Assembly (NCBI RefSeq): GCF_000472385.1
Contig: NZ_AWZU01000026.1
Span: 1 to 59,108 of the forward strand
Reading direction: 5' to 3'
Source of the DNA: Bradyrhizobium sp. ARR65
GTDB taxonomy: Bacteria; Pseudomonadota; Alphaproteobacteria; Rhizobiales; Xanthobacteraceae
DNA length: 59,108 bases
Position 1 is the first letter of the stretch; every line of letters starts with the position of its first letter. The translations under genes were made by a program, and so were the position numbers. Below the pieces are notes generated by a model. That model saw only the letters and a list, made by a program, of their open reading frames with translations, was not told the origin of the DNA and ran no database searches. Positions 44,320 through 52,125 of this stretch are shown here, piece by piece.

Positions 44320-44793
44320 ATGCACGCCAGCAAACGGGTTTTGCGTTGTTTCGCGCTCCCGCTCTCGTTCGCCGCGATGTTGAGTATCGGCTCTGCCGCC
44401 GAACTCAATCCCGCCGCGGTCGTCTACAAGCTGCCCGACCAGATTCCCTGGGGCCCCGTCGATGCGCGGGGCGCGCAAAATGCGGTCGTGGTCGGCGATC
44501 CCTCAAAGCCCGGCTTTTACATCGTCTATACCAAGTGGACCAAGGGCAATCATTTCAGCCGCCCGCACTTCCACCCCAACGACCGTTACATCGCCGTGCT
44601 GCAGGGCACCTGGTGGGTAGGATCGGGCGCCAAATTCGATCCCGAGCACGGCACCGTGCCGATGCCCGCCGGCAGCTTCGTCACCCATTACGGCAAGCAG
44701 GTGCATTGGGATGGCGCCAAGGACGAGGACACCGTTCTGCTGATCATGGGCGAAGGCCCGGCGACAGCGACCTCGGTGGCGGAGGAGAAATAG
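44320..44793 (+). CDS. Exported cupin-domain protein
   Basis: Protein of 157 residues. A signal peptide ends near GSAAEL. The cupin fold has HFSRPHFHPNDRYIAVLQGTW (motif 1, shown from its first His) with His and Glu-like positions, and a second motif TVPMPAGSFVTHYGKQVHWDG. Metal binding is likely through the histidines. Substrate unknown. AGGGGAAA precedes the start. It may be transcribed with the following flavin monooxygenase gene 142 bases downstream. Confidence 0.87.
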   Translation: MHASKRVLRCFALPLSFAAMLSIGSAAELNPAAVVYKLPDQIPWGPVDARGAQNAVVVGDPSKPGFYIVYTKWTKGNHFSRPHFHPNDRYIAVLQGTWWVGSGAKFDPEHGTVPMPAGSFVTHYGKQVHWDGAKDEDTVLLIMGEGPATATSVAEEK

Positions 44794-44935
44794 CGTGATT
44801 CACGCTGGCCGCCGTCGGCTGCGGCGGCGAAGCAGCGGCATCGAGATCGAGGACGCCACCTGGGACAAATTGCGCGCTCGCGCCGGCCTGGCGGCTCGCC
44901 GATGAACTCGATCTCGCCTGACGGAGGAGAGCAGC

Positions 44936-46303
44936 ATGACACGGCAAATGGCGATGGTCGGCTTCCTGCAGGCACAGAATTGCACCAACCTGCCGTGCTC
45001 ATGGCGGCATCCAGACTCGCGCGACGATTCGATGTCGGCGGACTACTACCAGGAAATCGCCCGCATTCTCGAAGCCGGCAAATTCCACATGGCTTTCTTC
45101 GACGACCGGCTGGCGATGCCGGATCGCTACGGCAACGATCACGCCCACACCGTCGAATACGGCATCCGCTGCGTGAAGATGGATCCGCTCATCGTGCTGA
45201 CCACCATGGGCATGGTCACCCAGAAGCTCGGCCTCGCCTCGACCTGCTCCACCACCTACTTCGAGCCGTTCGACGTGGCGCGCCGCTTTGCCACGCTCGA
45301 CCTGATGACAGGCGGCCGCGCGGCATGGAACGTCGTCACCTCGGTCAATGACGGCGAAGCGCTCAATATGGGCAAGGCGACGCATCTTGAGCATGATCTG
45401 CGCTACGACCGCGCTGATGAGTTCATGGAGGTGGTGCTCGGCCATTGGGATAGCTGGGAAGACGGTGCGCTGATCATCGACAAGGCAAGCGGCCGTTTCG
45501 CCGACCCGACCAAGGTCAAGCGGCTCGATCATGACCGGCGCTTCTTCAAGTCGCGCGGGCCGTTCACCGTGCCGCGCTCGCCGCAGGGTCACCCCGTCGT
45601 CATTCAGGCGGGCGCGTCCGGCCGCGGCCAGCGCTTTGCCGGCCGCTGGGGCGAAGTCATCTTCACCGCGGCACGCAATCTTGCCAGCGCCAAGCAAGGC
45701 TATGACGCGATCCGCAACGAAGCCGCTAGTTGCGGCCGCGATCCCGACCAGATGTTCCTCTGCAACCTGACGACACCGGTGTGCGGCGCGACCAAAGCCG
45801 AGGCCGAGGACAAGATGGCGGTGATCGAGAAGCTGCCGCTTCAGATCGATGCGCTGTCGCTGCTGGCGGAGGGGTTGAATTTCGATTTCGCCACTAAGGA
45901 CATGGACGAGCCACTGACATCAGAGGAGCTCGCGAGCATGCAGGGCATGCTTGGCATCCGCGATGGCGTGCTGCGGACATCCGGCAAGGCGAATCCGACC
46001 ACGCGCGATTTCATCGAGTTTTCCGGCCGCGGCCAGACCCAGGACGTGATCGTCGGCGGGCCGAAGGAGATCGCCGACAAACTGGAAGAGATGTTCGTGA
46101 ACCGCGGCTGCGACGGTTTTGTCATCGCGGCCACTTACGTGCCGGGCTCTTACGCCGATTTCGTCCGTCACGTCGTGCCGGAATTGCAGCGCCGCGGCCT
46201 GTTTCACAAGGAATATGCCGGCAACACCTTGCGCGAAAATCTGGGGCTGCCGCGGCCCGCAGCCGGCGTCTGGAAGACGCAGCCACGCGTCGCCGCGGAA
46301 TAG
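44936..46303 (+). CDS. FMN-dependent monooxygenase (NtaA/SnaA/DszA type LLM oxidoreductase)
   Basis: Protein of 455 residues. A bacterial luciferase-like TIM barrel with WNVVTSVNDGEALNMG, RADEFMEVVLGHWDSW and GHPVVIQAGASGRGQRFAG, as in nitrilotriacetate, dibenzothiophene-sulfone and alkane-sulfonate monooxygenases. It needs reduced FMN from a reductase encoded elsewhere. The N-terminal FLQAQNCTNLPCSWRHP is family-typical. GGAGGAGAG lies upstream. The substrate is probably a xenobiotic, polyamine or sulfur compound and cannot be read from sequence. Confidence 0.93.
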   Translation: MTRQMAMVGFLQAQNCTNLPCSWRHPDSRDDSMSADYYQEIARILEAGKFHMAFFDDRLAMPDRYGNDHAHTVEYGIRCVKMDPLIVLTTMGMVTQKLGLASTCSTTYFEPFDVARRFATLDLMTGGRAAWNVVTSVNDGEALNMGKATHLEHDLRYDRADEFMEVVLGHWDSWEDGALIIDKASGRFADPTKVKRLDHDRRFFKSRGPFTVPRSPQGHPVVIQAGASGRGQRFAGRWGEVIFTAARNLASAKQGYDAIRNEAASCGRDPDQMFLCNLTTPVCGATKAEAEDKMAVIEKLPLQIDALSLLAEGLNFDFATKDMDEPLTSEELASMQGMLGIRDGVLRTSGKANPTTRDFIEFSGRGQTQDVIVGGPKEIADKLEEMFVNRGCDGFVIAATYVPGSYADFVRHVVPELQRRGLFHKEYAGNTLRENLGLPRPAAGVWKTQPRVAAE

Positions 46304-46645
46304 AACTGCCCTGACTGCCATCGAACGGGCGAGACGACTTCCATTAGCTCTCGGCGCCGGCATTTAAGCGAGCGGTTTGAGGGATGACGCCGCCTCGCAG
46401 GTGACCACCTCATGTCCGTCGTCACATGCGTCGCCGTGATCCCACCGCCGACAATGCTGGCGCAGCATCTGCATTTCGGCTCTCAGGACTACAGAGTTGG
46501 TCCGCTTCAATAGGTGGTTGCCTGCTATTTGATTCCGTAAAATTACGGGTTTCTCATTTTTTCCTGCCGCGGTAGCGATTATTCCTGCCGCGGTAGCGAT
46601 CTTAGCTCAACGGCGGATACTTAAGAACTGCGCTGGGGGACAAAG
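46304..46645. other. Gene-free stretch with a tandem repeat
   Basis: An exact 19-base direct repeat occurs at 46561-46579 and 46582-46600 (unit 21 bases). A six-base inverted repeat CCGTAA/TTACGG is at 46535-46548. The DNA is more AT-rich than its surroundings. It precedes a small gene at 46646 and may be its regulatory region. Confidence 0.5.
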
Positions 46646-46828
46646 TTGGAGGACATGAAGGCGGAGTTGGACTTGCTCATGGAACGGGCGGCTGAATGCG
46701 CGCTGATCAGCAGTCAGACGAGCGACAAGAAAAAACGAGATCTGTTTGCAAAGCTCGCGGAGCACTACAGCGTGCTGGCCTCCGAATTGGAACGCGCCAT
46801 CGCAGAGGCTCAACACGGCGCACAATGA
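46646..46828 (+). CDS. Small helical protein, unknown function
   Basis: Protein of 60 residues, MEDMKAELDLLMERAAECAL..., strongly amphipathic and helical throughout (coiled-coil-like). The start is TTG 46646 with GGGGGA about six bases upstream; an ATG at 46655 is only two bases from GGAGG and less likely. No domain is recognised. First in an islet of very small genes. Confidence 0.62.
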   Translation: MEDMKAELDLLMERAAECALISSQTSDKKKRDLFAKLAEHYSVLASELERAIAEAQHGAQ

Positions 46829-46862
46829 TGGGCACGGCGCACGCCCGCGACATCGTGCGCCG
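46824..46862. repeat. Short 'gggcacggcgc' repeat
   Basis: It begins in the last codons of the preceding gene with AATGATGGGCACGGCGCACG and folds with GTGCGCCG about 20 bases later. It shares its core with 21989-22027 and 48394-48435. Confidence 0.45.
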
Positions 46863-46936
46863 GGCGCTGCCCCTTTGCTCCAACTACCCCTTTTATGGAT
46901 AGGGCTTGGCGCCGATCCGTGGACGATGACGTTCGG

Positions 46937-47185
46937 CTATCGCAGACCAAACATAGGTTTGTCTGCGATGATTGCCGCTACCGGGGCGCCGAGGTCAGGC
47001 CGAATTGGCGGACGATGGCCGGGCTTTGCTCGACGTCTCAATCGCTGCGGTTCCGTGATCGCGGCGCACGCACAATTCGGGCAGGTCGAGATCGATGTAA
47101 CGCCACGAAACCGGAATTTCAGCCAGATGATCTCGAATGGTCCATGACAAAACGGACATTGGTCCCTCAGATCCAAATTCGCCAT
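46937..47185 (-). CDS. Small zinc-ribbon-like protein
   Basis: Protein of 82 residues. MANLDLRDQCPFCHGPFEII and STCPNCACAAI (from residue 33) place two CxxC pairs 20 residues apart, suggesting one zinc site. AAGGAGG with five bases' spacing lies just before ATG 47185, a very strong signal. The remainder is basic. No family is named; nucleic-acid or protein binding is possible. Neighbouring genes are equally small. Confidence 0.68.
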   Translation of the reverse strand: MANLDLRDQCPFCHGPFEIIWLKFRFRGVTSISTCPNCACAAITEPQRLRRRAKPGHRPPIRPDLGAPVAAIIADKPMFGLR

Positions 47186-47314
47186 GTCACCCTCCTTCGA
47201 TCAAACAAGTTACGAGACCGGCTGAGCTTGATGCCCCTACGAGCGCTTGAGAGCTGGTATCGGCAGAGCGCAGAAATGTTGCGTGGGTTATCGTCAGCGC
47301 GCGCGATGCTGTCA

Positions 47315-47575
47315 TCACGCACTCCCGGCAGCCTCCAAATCTGCGATCTGCTCTTTCAGCAGAGTAATTATCTCGCGCCGATTCGCGGTGTTCGAGATGT
47401 AGTTGCAGCGGCGGACCGCCCCACCCATCGGAAAGGCCAAGAGCACGAACCCGAACTTGCGATCGTAGCCACGTGACCTGCCGTTGAACCATTCGTCGAG
47501 CAACGAGGCGAGCACGCGCAGTTGTTCGCGAAACCGCGCCTCGATTGGTCCATTGCCAAGCATGTCATTGGGCAT
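47315..47575 (-). CDS. Small protein of unknown function
   Basis: Protein of 86 residues starting MPNDMLGNGPIEARFREQL. It has an aromatic, hydrophobic core (FGFVLLAFPMGGAVRRCNY) and a C-terminal helix IITLLKEQIADLEAAG. It resembles, by impression only, short proteins of phage or island origin. The start at 47575 is preferred over 47611 because GGAGAT lies upstream at reasonable distance. In the same direction as the zinc-ribbon gene, 129 bases apart. Confidence 0.66.
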   Translation of the reverse strand: MPNDMLGNGPIEARFREQLRVLASLLDEWFNGRSRGYDRKFGFVLLAFPMGGAVRRCNYISNTANRREIITLLKEQIADLEAAGSA

Positions 47576-47938
47576 TGCGGGAGATCTCCGTACTATTGAA
47601 CGTGGCGCCACCGCATTCTTCGCTTTGAAGCGTGAAAAGTAGACGCTTCAGCACCACAGGCCGCGTCGCCTAGATGCCGTGTGAGCGGATATGGCCTAGC
47701 TTAAAGGGGGCGCAGCTAGGACCGCCTCCACACACCTCCATCGGATCATCTTCAAAGAGACTTGGCGCGCATTAGCCTATGTAAATGCCGTTCATCTTGC
47801 CATTGCCAACGACTGGGTCTTGCTGCACTGGTCTAGGCCTTGCCTGAAGTTGACCGAGGCGTTAGCGAGCCGCAATCGCACCATCAGGTTGCATTTCGCA
47901 CGCTGGAACATTCGGCTCCCTCCGTTATTCCTACGCGC
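47576..47938. other. Intergenic region, nothing recognised
   Basis: This 363-base stretch lies between divergent small genes. It must contain promoters, but no clear motif, RNA gene or repeat was found. Confidence 0.45.
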
Positions 47939-48157
47939 ATGAGCGAGTCGAGCATTGGCGAGAAACGAGCCATAAACATCCTCCGCGAATTGCATGCCGC
48001 CGAGGAGAAATTGGTGGGCAGGGTGGTCGTCATGGCCGACGGCAAGGCTGGAGCGATCGATCGCGTCTACCTGGATGACGTGCACGGGCTTCGTATATCG
48101 ATCAGCGGGCATGACGGCCAATGGCCGATTTCGACCGTGAAGTTCATCCAAAGCTGA
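47939..48157 (+). CDS. Small PRC-barrel-like protein, unknown function
   Basis: Protein of 72 residues. A helical N-terminus (MSESSIGEKRAINILRELH) is followed by a beta-rich part LVGRVVVMADGKAGAIDRVY and HGLRISISGHDGQWPIST. This strand pattern resembles a PRC barrel, but the match is by eye. ATG 47939 is chosen over an upstream frame beginning 47840; the ribosome binding site is weak. Confidence 0.6.
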   Translation: MSESSIGEKRAINILRELHAAEEKLVGRVVVMADGKAGAIDRVYLDDVHGLRISISGHDGQWPISTVKFIQS

Positions 48158-48393
48158 TGCCCCCTCACGACCTGAAGTTCACCGAGGAAGGACGCGGCGG
48201 TTGCCTAAGGAACGCAAGATGGCATTTTCCGCAGCGCCTCGCATGTTAGACGATTTAGATCGGCTGCGTGAATGGGCAACTGCATCCGCCGAGGAGTCTG
48301 AATTGCTTCGCTTGCGCTCGCAATGATGCCGCAGGGTGGGTGCGCATGCCCTTCATTCCCTCAGCTCGGCGGCTGCTCCAAAATCGAACAATC

Positions 48394-48435
48394 ATGATGG
48401 GCACGGCGCTTGCGCGCCTTTGCCCACGCTACAAG
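48394..48435. repeat. Short 'gggcacggcgc' repeat
   Basis: CATGATGGGCACGGCGC is followed by TTTGCCCACGCTACAAG. It has the same core as 21989-22027 and 46824-46862, and lies at the end of the islet of small genes. Confidence 0.5.
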
Positions 48436-48439
48436 ATCA

Positions 48440-49570
48440 TCAACTCGCGCGCCCGAGACAAGGCGATTGCGAACTCTCCGCAACCAGCGTTTCAATCAAG
48501 CTCGCCGCCGGCAGATTCCGGATCAGCGGCGCGGCTTGGCCGGCCCATAGCGGCACGAAGTCCGTGCGTGGGCCTTTGCCACCGGCCTCTGCCAGCGCTC
48601 GCGTGAGGCTGAATTGAGCCGGAAACTCGAGCGCTTCCGCATCTCCCATTTCATCCGTCAAGCGGTTGCGCAAAGCGCGCGCTGGACGCCCGGTGAAAAC
48701 GCGCGTCACCCGCGTGTCTTCGTCCGTGGCGCGAGACTAGGCCTCCCGATACACATCGGAGACCGCCGCCTCCGGACAGCCTAGAAACGCGGTGCCGATT
48801 TGTACGCCGCTGGCGCCGAGTGCAAATGCGGCAGCGATCGCGCGGCCATCGGCGATCCCCCCGGCAGCGATCACCGGAACACGCACGGCGTCCACCACCT
48901 GCGGCACGAGCGCCATGGTGCCAACAAGCCCGACGCCGTCGCCCGAGGTGAAGGTGCCCCGATGCCCGCCCGCTTCGACGCCTTGCGCGATGATGGCGTC
49001 GGCACCTTGCGCCTCCAGCGCTTTCGCCTCGGCGACCGTGGTTGCCGAGCTCAAGACAATGCACCCGGCCCGCTTGATTTGCGCCATCGCCGTGGCGGGC
49101 GGCAGGCCAAAGTGGAAACTGATCACACGTGGCCGCACCTCCAGGATCAGTTCAAGCCGCTCCTCATCGAACCGGGGCAGCGGGTCGCTTGGCTCCGGCA
49201 CCGAGCCGAGGCCAAGCAGGCCATAATAGAAAGCAAGGCGCGCGCGCACGCGACCGGCCGCCTGCGCGTCAATGCGCGGAGCCGGATGGGCGAAGAAGTT
49301 GAGATTGAATGGGCGATTGCTGGCGCGCTGGATCTCCTGGACCTGGTGTCGTGCGCCATGGATCGGCAGCGGCCCGCACCCCAGAGACCCAAGCGCACCG
49401 GCATTGGAAACCGCCGCGACCAGCGCGGGTCCGGAAACTCCCCCCATCGGCGCTTGAATGATCGGATGGGTGATACCAAGCAATTCAAGAAGGTCGGTAC
49501 GCGGCCATTGAATGCTCCGCGAAACCCGCTCGCACGGAATGGACGGTATCTTCCTGATCTGATTCATCAT
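48440..49570 (-). pseudogene. Nitronate monooxygenase, interrupted by an in-frame TAG
   Basis: The minus-strand frame from 49570 encodes a nitronate monooxygenase (TIM barrel, FMN) with HPIIQAPMGGVSGPALV, GVEAGGHRGTFTSG and GTAFLGCPEA. A TAG at 48737-48739 ends it after VSDVYREA. The same frame then continues with SRATDEDTRVTRVFTGRPARAL and on to 48440, which is the normal C-terminal part of this family. The break is thus one nonsense codon, not a frameshift. The truncated product would lack about 100 residues. The gene lies 114 bases downstream of an AraC gene in the same direction. Confidence 0.85.
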
Positions 49571-49683
49571 CACAATGTTCCTATCCTGACCAGCCAAGCC
49601 GTGAATCGGCTTTGCATCGGGTCCATGGATGTAGGAGAAAGGAAGCGGCCTATCGTGAAGATTCTTGCTGTTTTTGGATTTGT

Positions 49684-50550
49684 TCAGGGAGCGAGTTGCC
49701 GCAGCGAAACGCCGTACACGCGTCTGACCCAGCGAGATAAGTGACTTTGATCGGCAAAACCTGTGCTCAATGCAATTTCGGCGAACCCTGTTCGCCCCTC
49801 GCGAACGAGTCCGATTGCATGCTGCAATCGGAGATGCACGACATAGCGGTGCGGCGACATACCCACCGACCGGCTGAACACGCGGCAGAAATGGAATGGG
49901 CTGCGCTCCGCGATCTCGGCCAGTGCGGCGATTTCGATGGGATCATCGAGATGGCTGAGAATATAGTCCTTGATTCGAGCGAGCGTCGCTTTGCCGAGCA
50001 TGCCGCGCGGCCCGCTCGCGGTCCCCGATGTATGGCGAGCCACCAGGCCATCAATGAAGGTGTTGGCGACCTCATTCCAGTAATGCGGCCCGTTCGGATA
50101 GCCGGCCGCACCTTCCAGCGCCAAAACGCGCGCAAGGTCGAAGAGCGCTTCGTCGTAGCCGGACAAGCGCTCCCTTAATTGCGCTCCGACCTTCCAACTC
50201 TCGGCAGCCGCGAATGCGAGCCGGCTCGGATGAATTGCGATCATCAGCACATCGAAGGCTTCCTTGACGTCAACAGCACACGACATATCAGCAGGATGGA
50301 TCGCAAACGATTCGACTGAGACGTCGCTGCGAGAGTCCTGTGATGACAGCTCGCAGTCGAGGCGAACCCAAGGATTCATTTGAAATTTGACAAGGTGCTG
50401 TTGCAGCAGCGCCCGATGATGGCCCCCGCTCGCAAACCGCACGCGGAGGACGGAGACGCCGCTTTCGCCGGGGGCGCTGCTCGCGCCCAGCAGCGTGGGC
50501 GTCTTACCGCCGTCGTCGACTGTTACGTAACCTTCCCACCAAGGTTTCAT
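49684..50550 (-). CDS. AraC-family transcriptional regulator
   Basis: Protein of 288 residues. The C-terminal 100 residues have two helix-turn-helix motifs: IEIAALAEIAERSPFHFCRV and IALSTGFADQSHLSRWVRRV, with VGMSPHRYVVHLRL between. The N-terminal sensor domain is unassigned. The next gene in the same direction is the broken nitronate monooxygenase, so the regulator may have lost its target. Confidence 0.93.
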   Translation of the reverse strand: MKPWWEGYVTVDDGGKTPTLLGASSAPGESGVSVLRVRFASGGHHRALLQQHLVKFQMNPWVRLDCELSSQDSRSDVSVESFAIHPADMSCAVDVKEAFDVLMIAIHPSRLAFAAAESWKVGAQLRERLSGYDEALFDLARVLALEGAAGYPNGPHYWNEVANTFIDGLVARHTSGTASGPRGMLGKATLARIKDYILSHLDDPIEIAALAEIAERSPFHFCRVFSRSVGMSPHRYVVHLRLQHAIGLVREGRTGFAEIALSTGFADQSHLSRWVRRVYGVSLRQLAP

Positions 50551-50964
50551 CCGAGGGCTCTTCCACGGTGACGTTTCGTTGTTGTCGCCTGGTCAAACCA
50601 TATAGTCGCCGACTCCGGCATCAACATCGAGTGAATGTTGCAACCGTAACGAATCGGCGCGACTGGTCGCGTATTTGCAATCAAGACGTGGCTGAGCTTC
50701 ACGGCCTCGTTATCTCGAAACGTGCGGCCGGATCGGCAGCGCGTGAACGGGCAATCATCGGGATGACGCTGCGTTGGCCGGCCGATTGCTCGTCGGGCGA
50801 ATCGGTTCAGTTTTGTCGACGCTCAGTTCATTGGATCGATTTCAGGGCCCTCGACATGGCGTGCGCCGAAAATCGAATTTCGCAAAGCCGTTCAAGCTGA
50901 TTTGGGTCGTCCAGATCTTCCCGTAAAAATAATTCGCTTTGCGTTCGCCCCAAATCAGTCGCAT
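50551..50964. other. Intergenic region without a recognisable gene
   Basis: Open frames in this 414-base stretch lack natural composition. No repeat, RNA gene or promoter motif was recognised. Confidence 0.45.
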
Positions 50965-51345
50965 CCTGCCCGCGTCCCGCCTCGATGAAGAGGGACGTAC
51001 GCGTCGTCACGGACGTTGAAGCGGGATGCGGTGGACGCGACGGTGCTGTCTGACGAGCGGCATCAGCGCGGACGGCGAAGTCGTGTGGTCCTGGCGCGCC
51101 CATGCAGGCGCCAAGCCGGCCGCGATACTTACGCATCGCGCCGGCGACGGTGGCAATCAAGCTGGTTCACCGGGGAGAGCCCGAAGTAAGCCGTAAACCA
51201 CTGCGCAGGGAAGGCCGGTGTGATCACCGCCTGTACCTGTGGTCAACGCGCGCTCGCGCAAATTTCTTTTGCGCGGGGGCCCCGGTTGCAGCGGCCACCC
51301 GGCCTTCCCTCCGCCCTCTGTATTTATGAGGGCAACGTTCTTGGC
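50965..51345. repeat. Structured interspersed element (about 380 bases)
   Basis: A GC-rich element with many overlapping frames but no gene. Its right part has a perfect 12-base inverted repeat (51207-51218 with 51299-51310) that encloses a second stem built on CGCGCAAA and TTTTGCGCG. From memory, blocks such as CCGGGGAGAGC...GAAGTAAGCCGT recur many times in Bradyrhizobium-like genomes and often carry spurious gene calls. A transcribed structured RNA is possible. Confidence 0.55.
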
Positions 51346-51449
51346 ACAACTCGGGCGCAGATAGCGCCGCGAGAAGGCGAAGCTGTGTTGTCATGCTCTT
51401 TGACAACCGAATTTGGACGTGGTCGCGCGCGGTGCGATCGCGATGATCG

Positions 51450-51474
51450 CCTCGCCCCGCTTGCGGAGGCGAGG
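51450..51474 (-). terminator. Candidate terminator after the Lrp gene
   Basis: A seven-base-pair stem (51450-51456 with 51468-51474) around an 11-base loop, 23 bases after the stop of the minus-strand Lrp gene. No T run follows. Confidence 0.4.
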
Positions 51475-51496
51475 TGAGAGGCAGCAACGCGCACCA

Positions 51497-51994
51497 TCAT
51501 TTCCGCGCCCGCTTGGTCTCGAACGGCAAGGCCACGCCGGTCTTGATCTCCTTCAGGATCATGTTGGTGCGCACATAGCGGATGCCGGGAAGGCGAAACA
51601 TGAACGTGTCGAGGAAATCGTTGTACGCCTTCATGTCACGCACGACGACGCGCAAATGATAATCGGCGTCACCCGTCGTCGCAAAGCACTCCAGGACCTC
51701 GCTGCGCCGGCTCACTTGCGCGACGAACTCGTCGACGAATTTTGCGTCGTGCCGTTCCAGCGACACGTGCAGGATCGCGGAGGTCGCAAACCCCGCCTGC
51801 TCGCGGTCGATCAGTGCGGAGTAGCCATGGATCACACCGGCCTCCTCCAGCGCCCGCACGCGACGCCAACAGGCGGAGGTCGACATGCCCACGGCATCGG
51901 CCAACTGCTGATTGGTCGCGCGGCCGTCCTTCTGCAGTTCGGCGAGAATCCGCTGGTCTTGCTCTTCAACCACGAAACGGCTCCGTTTCGGCAA
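51497..51994 (-). CDS. Lrp/AsnC-family regulator
   Basis: Protein of 165 residues. The N-terminal HTH has DQRILAELQKDGRATNQQLA and VGMSTSACWRRVRALEEAGV; the C-terminal RAM ligand domain has FATTGDADYHLRVVVRDM. Such proteins sense amino acids. It is divergent from the indolepyruvate ferredoxin oxidoreductase gene, with 131 bases between, so aromatic amino acid or branched-chain signals and control of that gene are likely. AT-rich DNA with TTTGCATATT at 52010-52025 could be the binding site. Confidence 0.95.
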   Translation of the reverse strand: MPKRSRFVVEEQDQRILAELQKDGRATNQQLADAVGMSTSACWRRVRALEEAGVIHGYSALIDREQAGFATSAILHVSLERHDAKFVDEFVAQVSRRSEVLECFATTGDADYHLRVVVRDMKAYNDFLDTFMFRLPGIRYVRTNMILKEIKTGVALPFETKRARK

Positions 51995-52125
51995 ACTCTA
52001 CAAATTGGGGGTCAATATGCAAAATTACACCGGATCGGACCGAGGACGAGCAACGAATAGGTAAGACCTGCCAGCATCAAGGGATTAGCGTCGGAATTCG
52101 ACGCCATTGATGTCGGAGGTCGGCC

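Noticed and set aside
46561..46600. Possible CRISPR-like repeat
   Set aside because: Only two units with a two-base spacer and no cas genes; a simple tandem repeat.
48219..48326. 35-codon plus-strand frame with AAGGAA upstream
   Set aside because: Too short and its 3' end overlaps repeat-like DNA; no supporting motif. Left uncalled.
50828..51160. 110-codon minus-strand frame over the structured element
   Set aside because: Such frames occur in the repeat element itself and are probably spurious.
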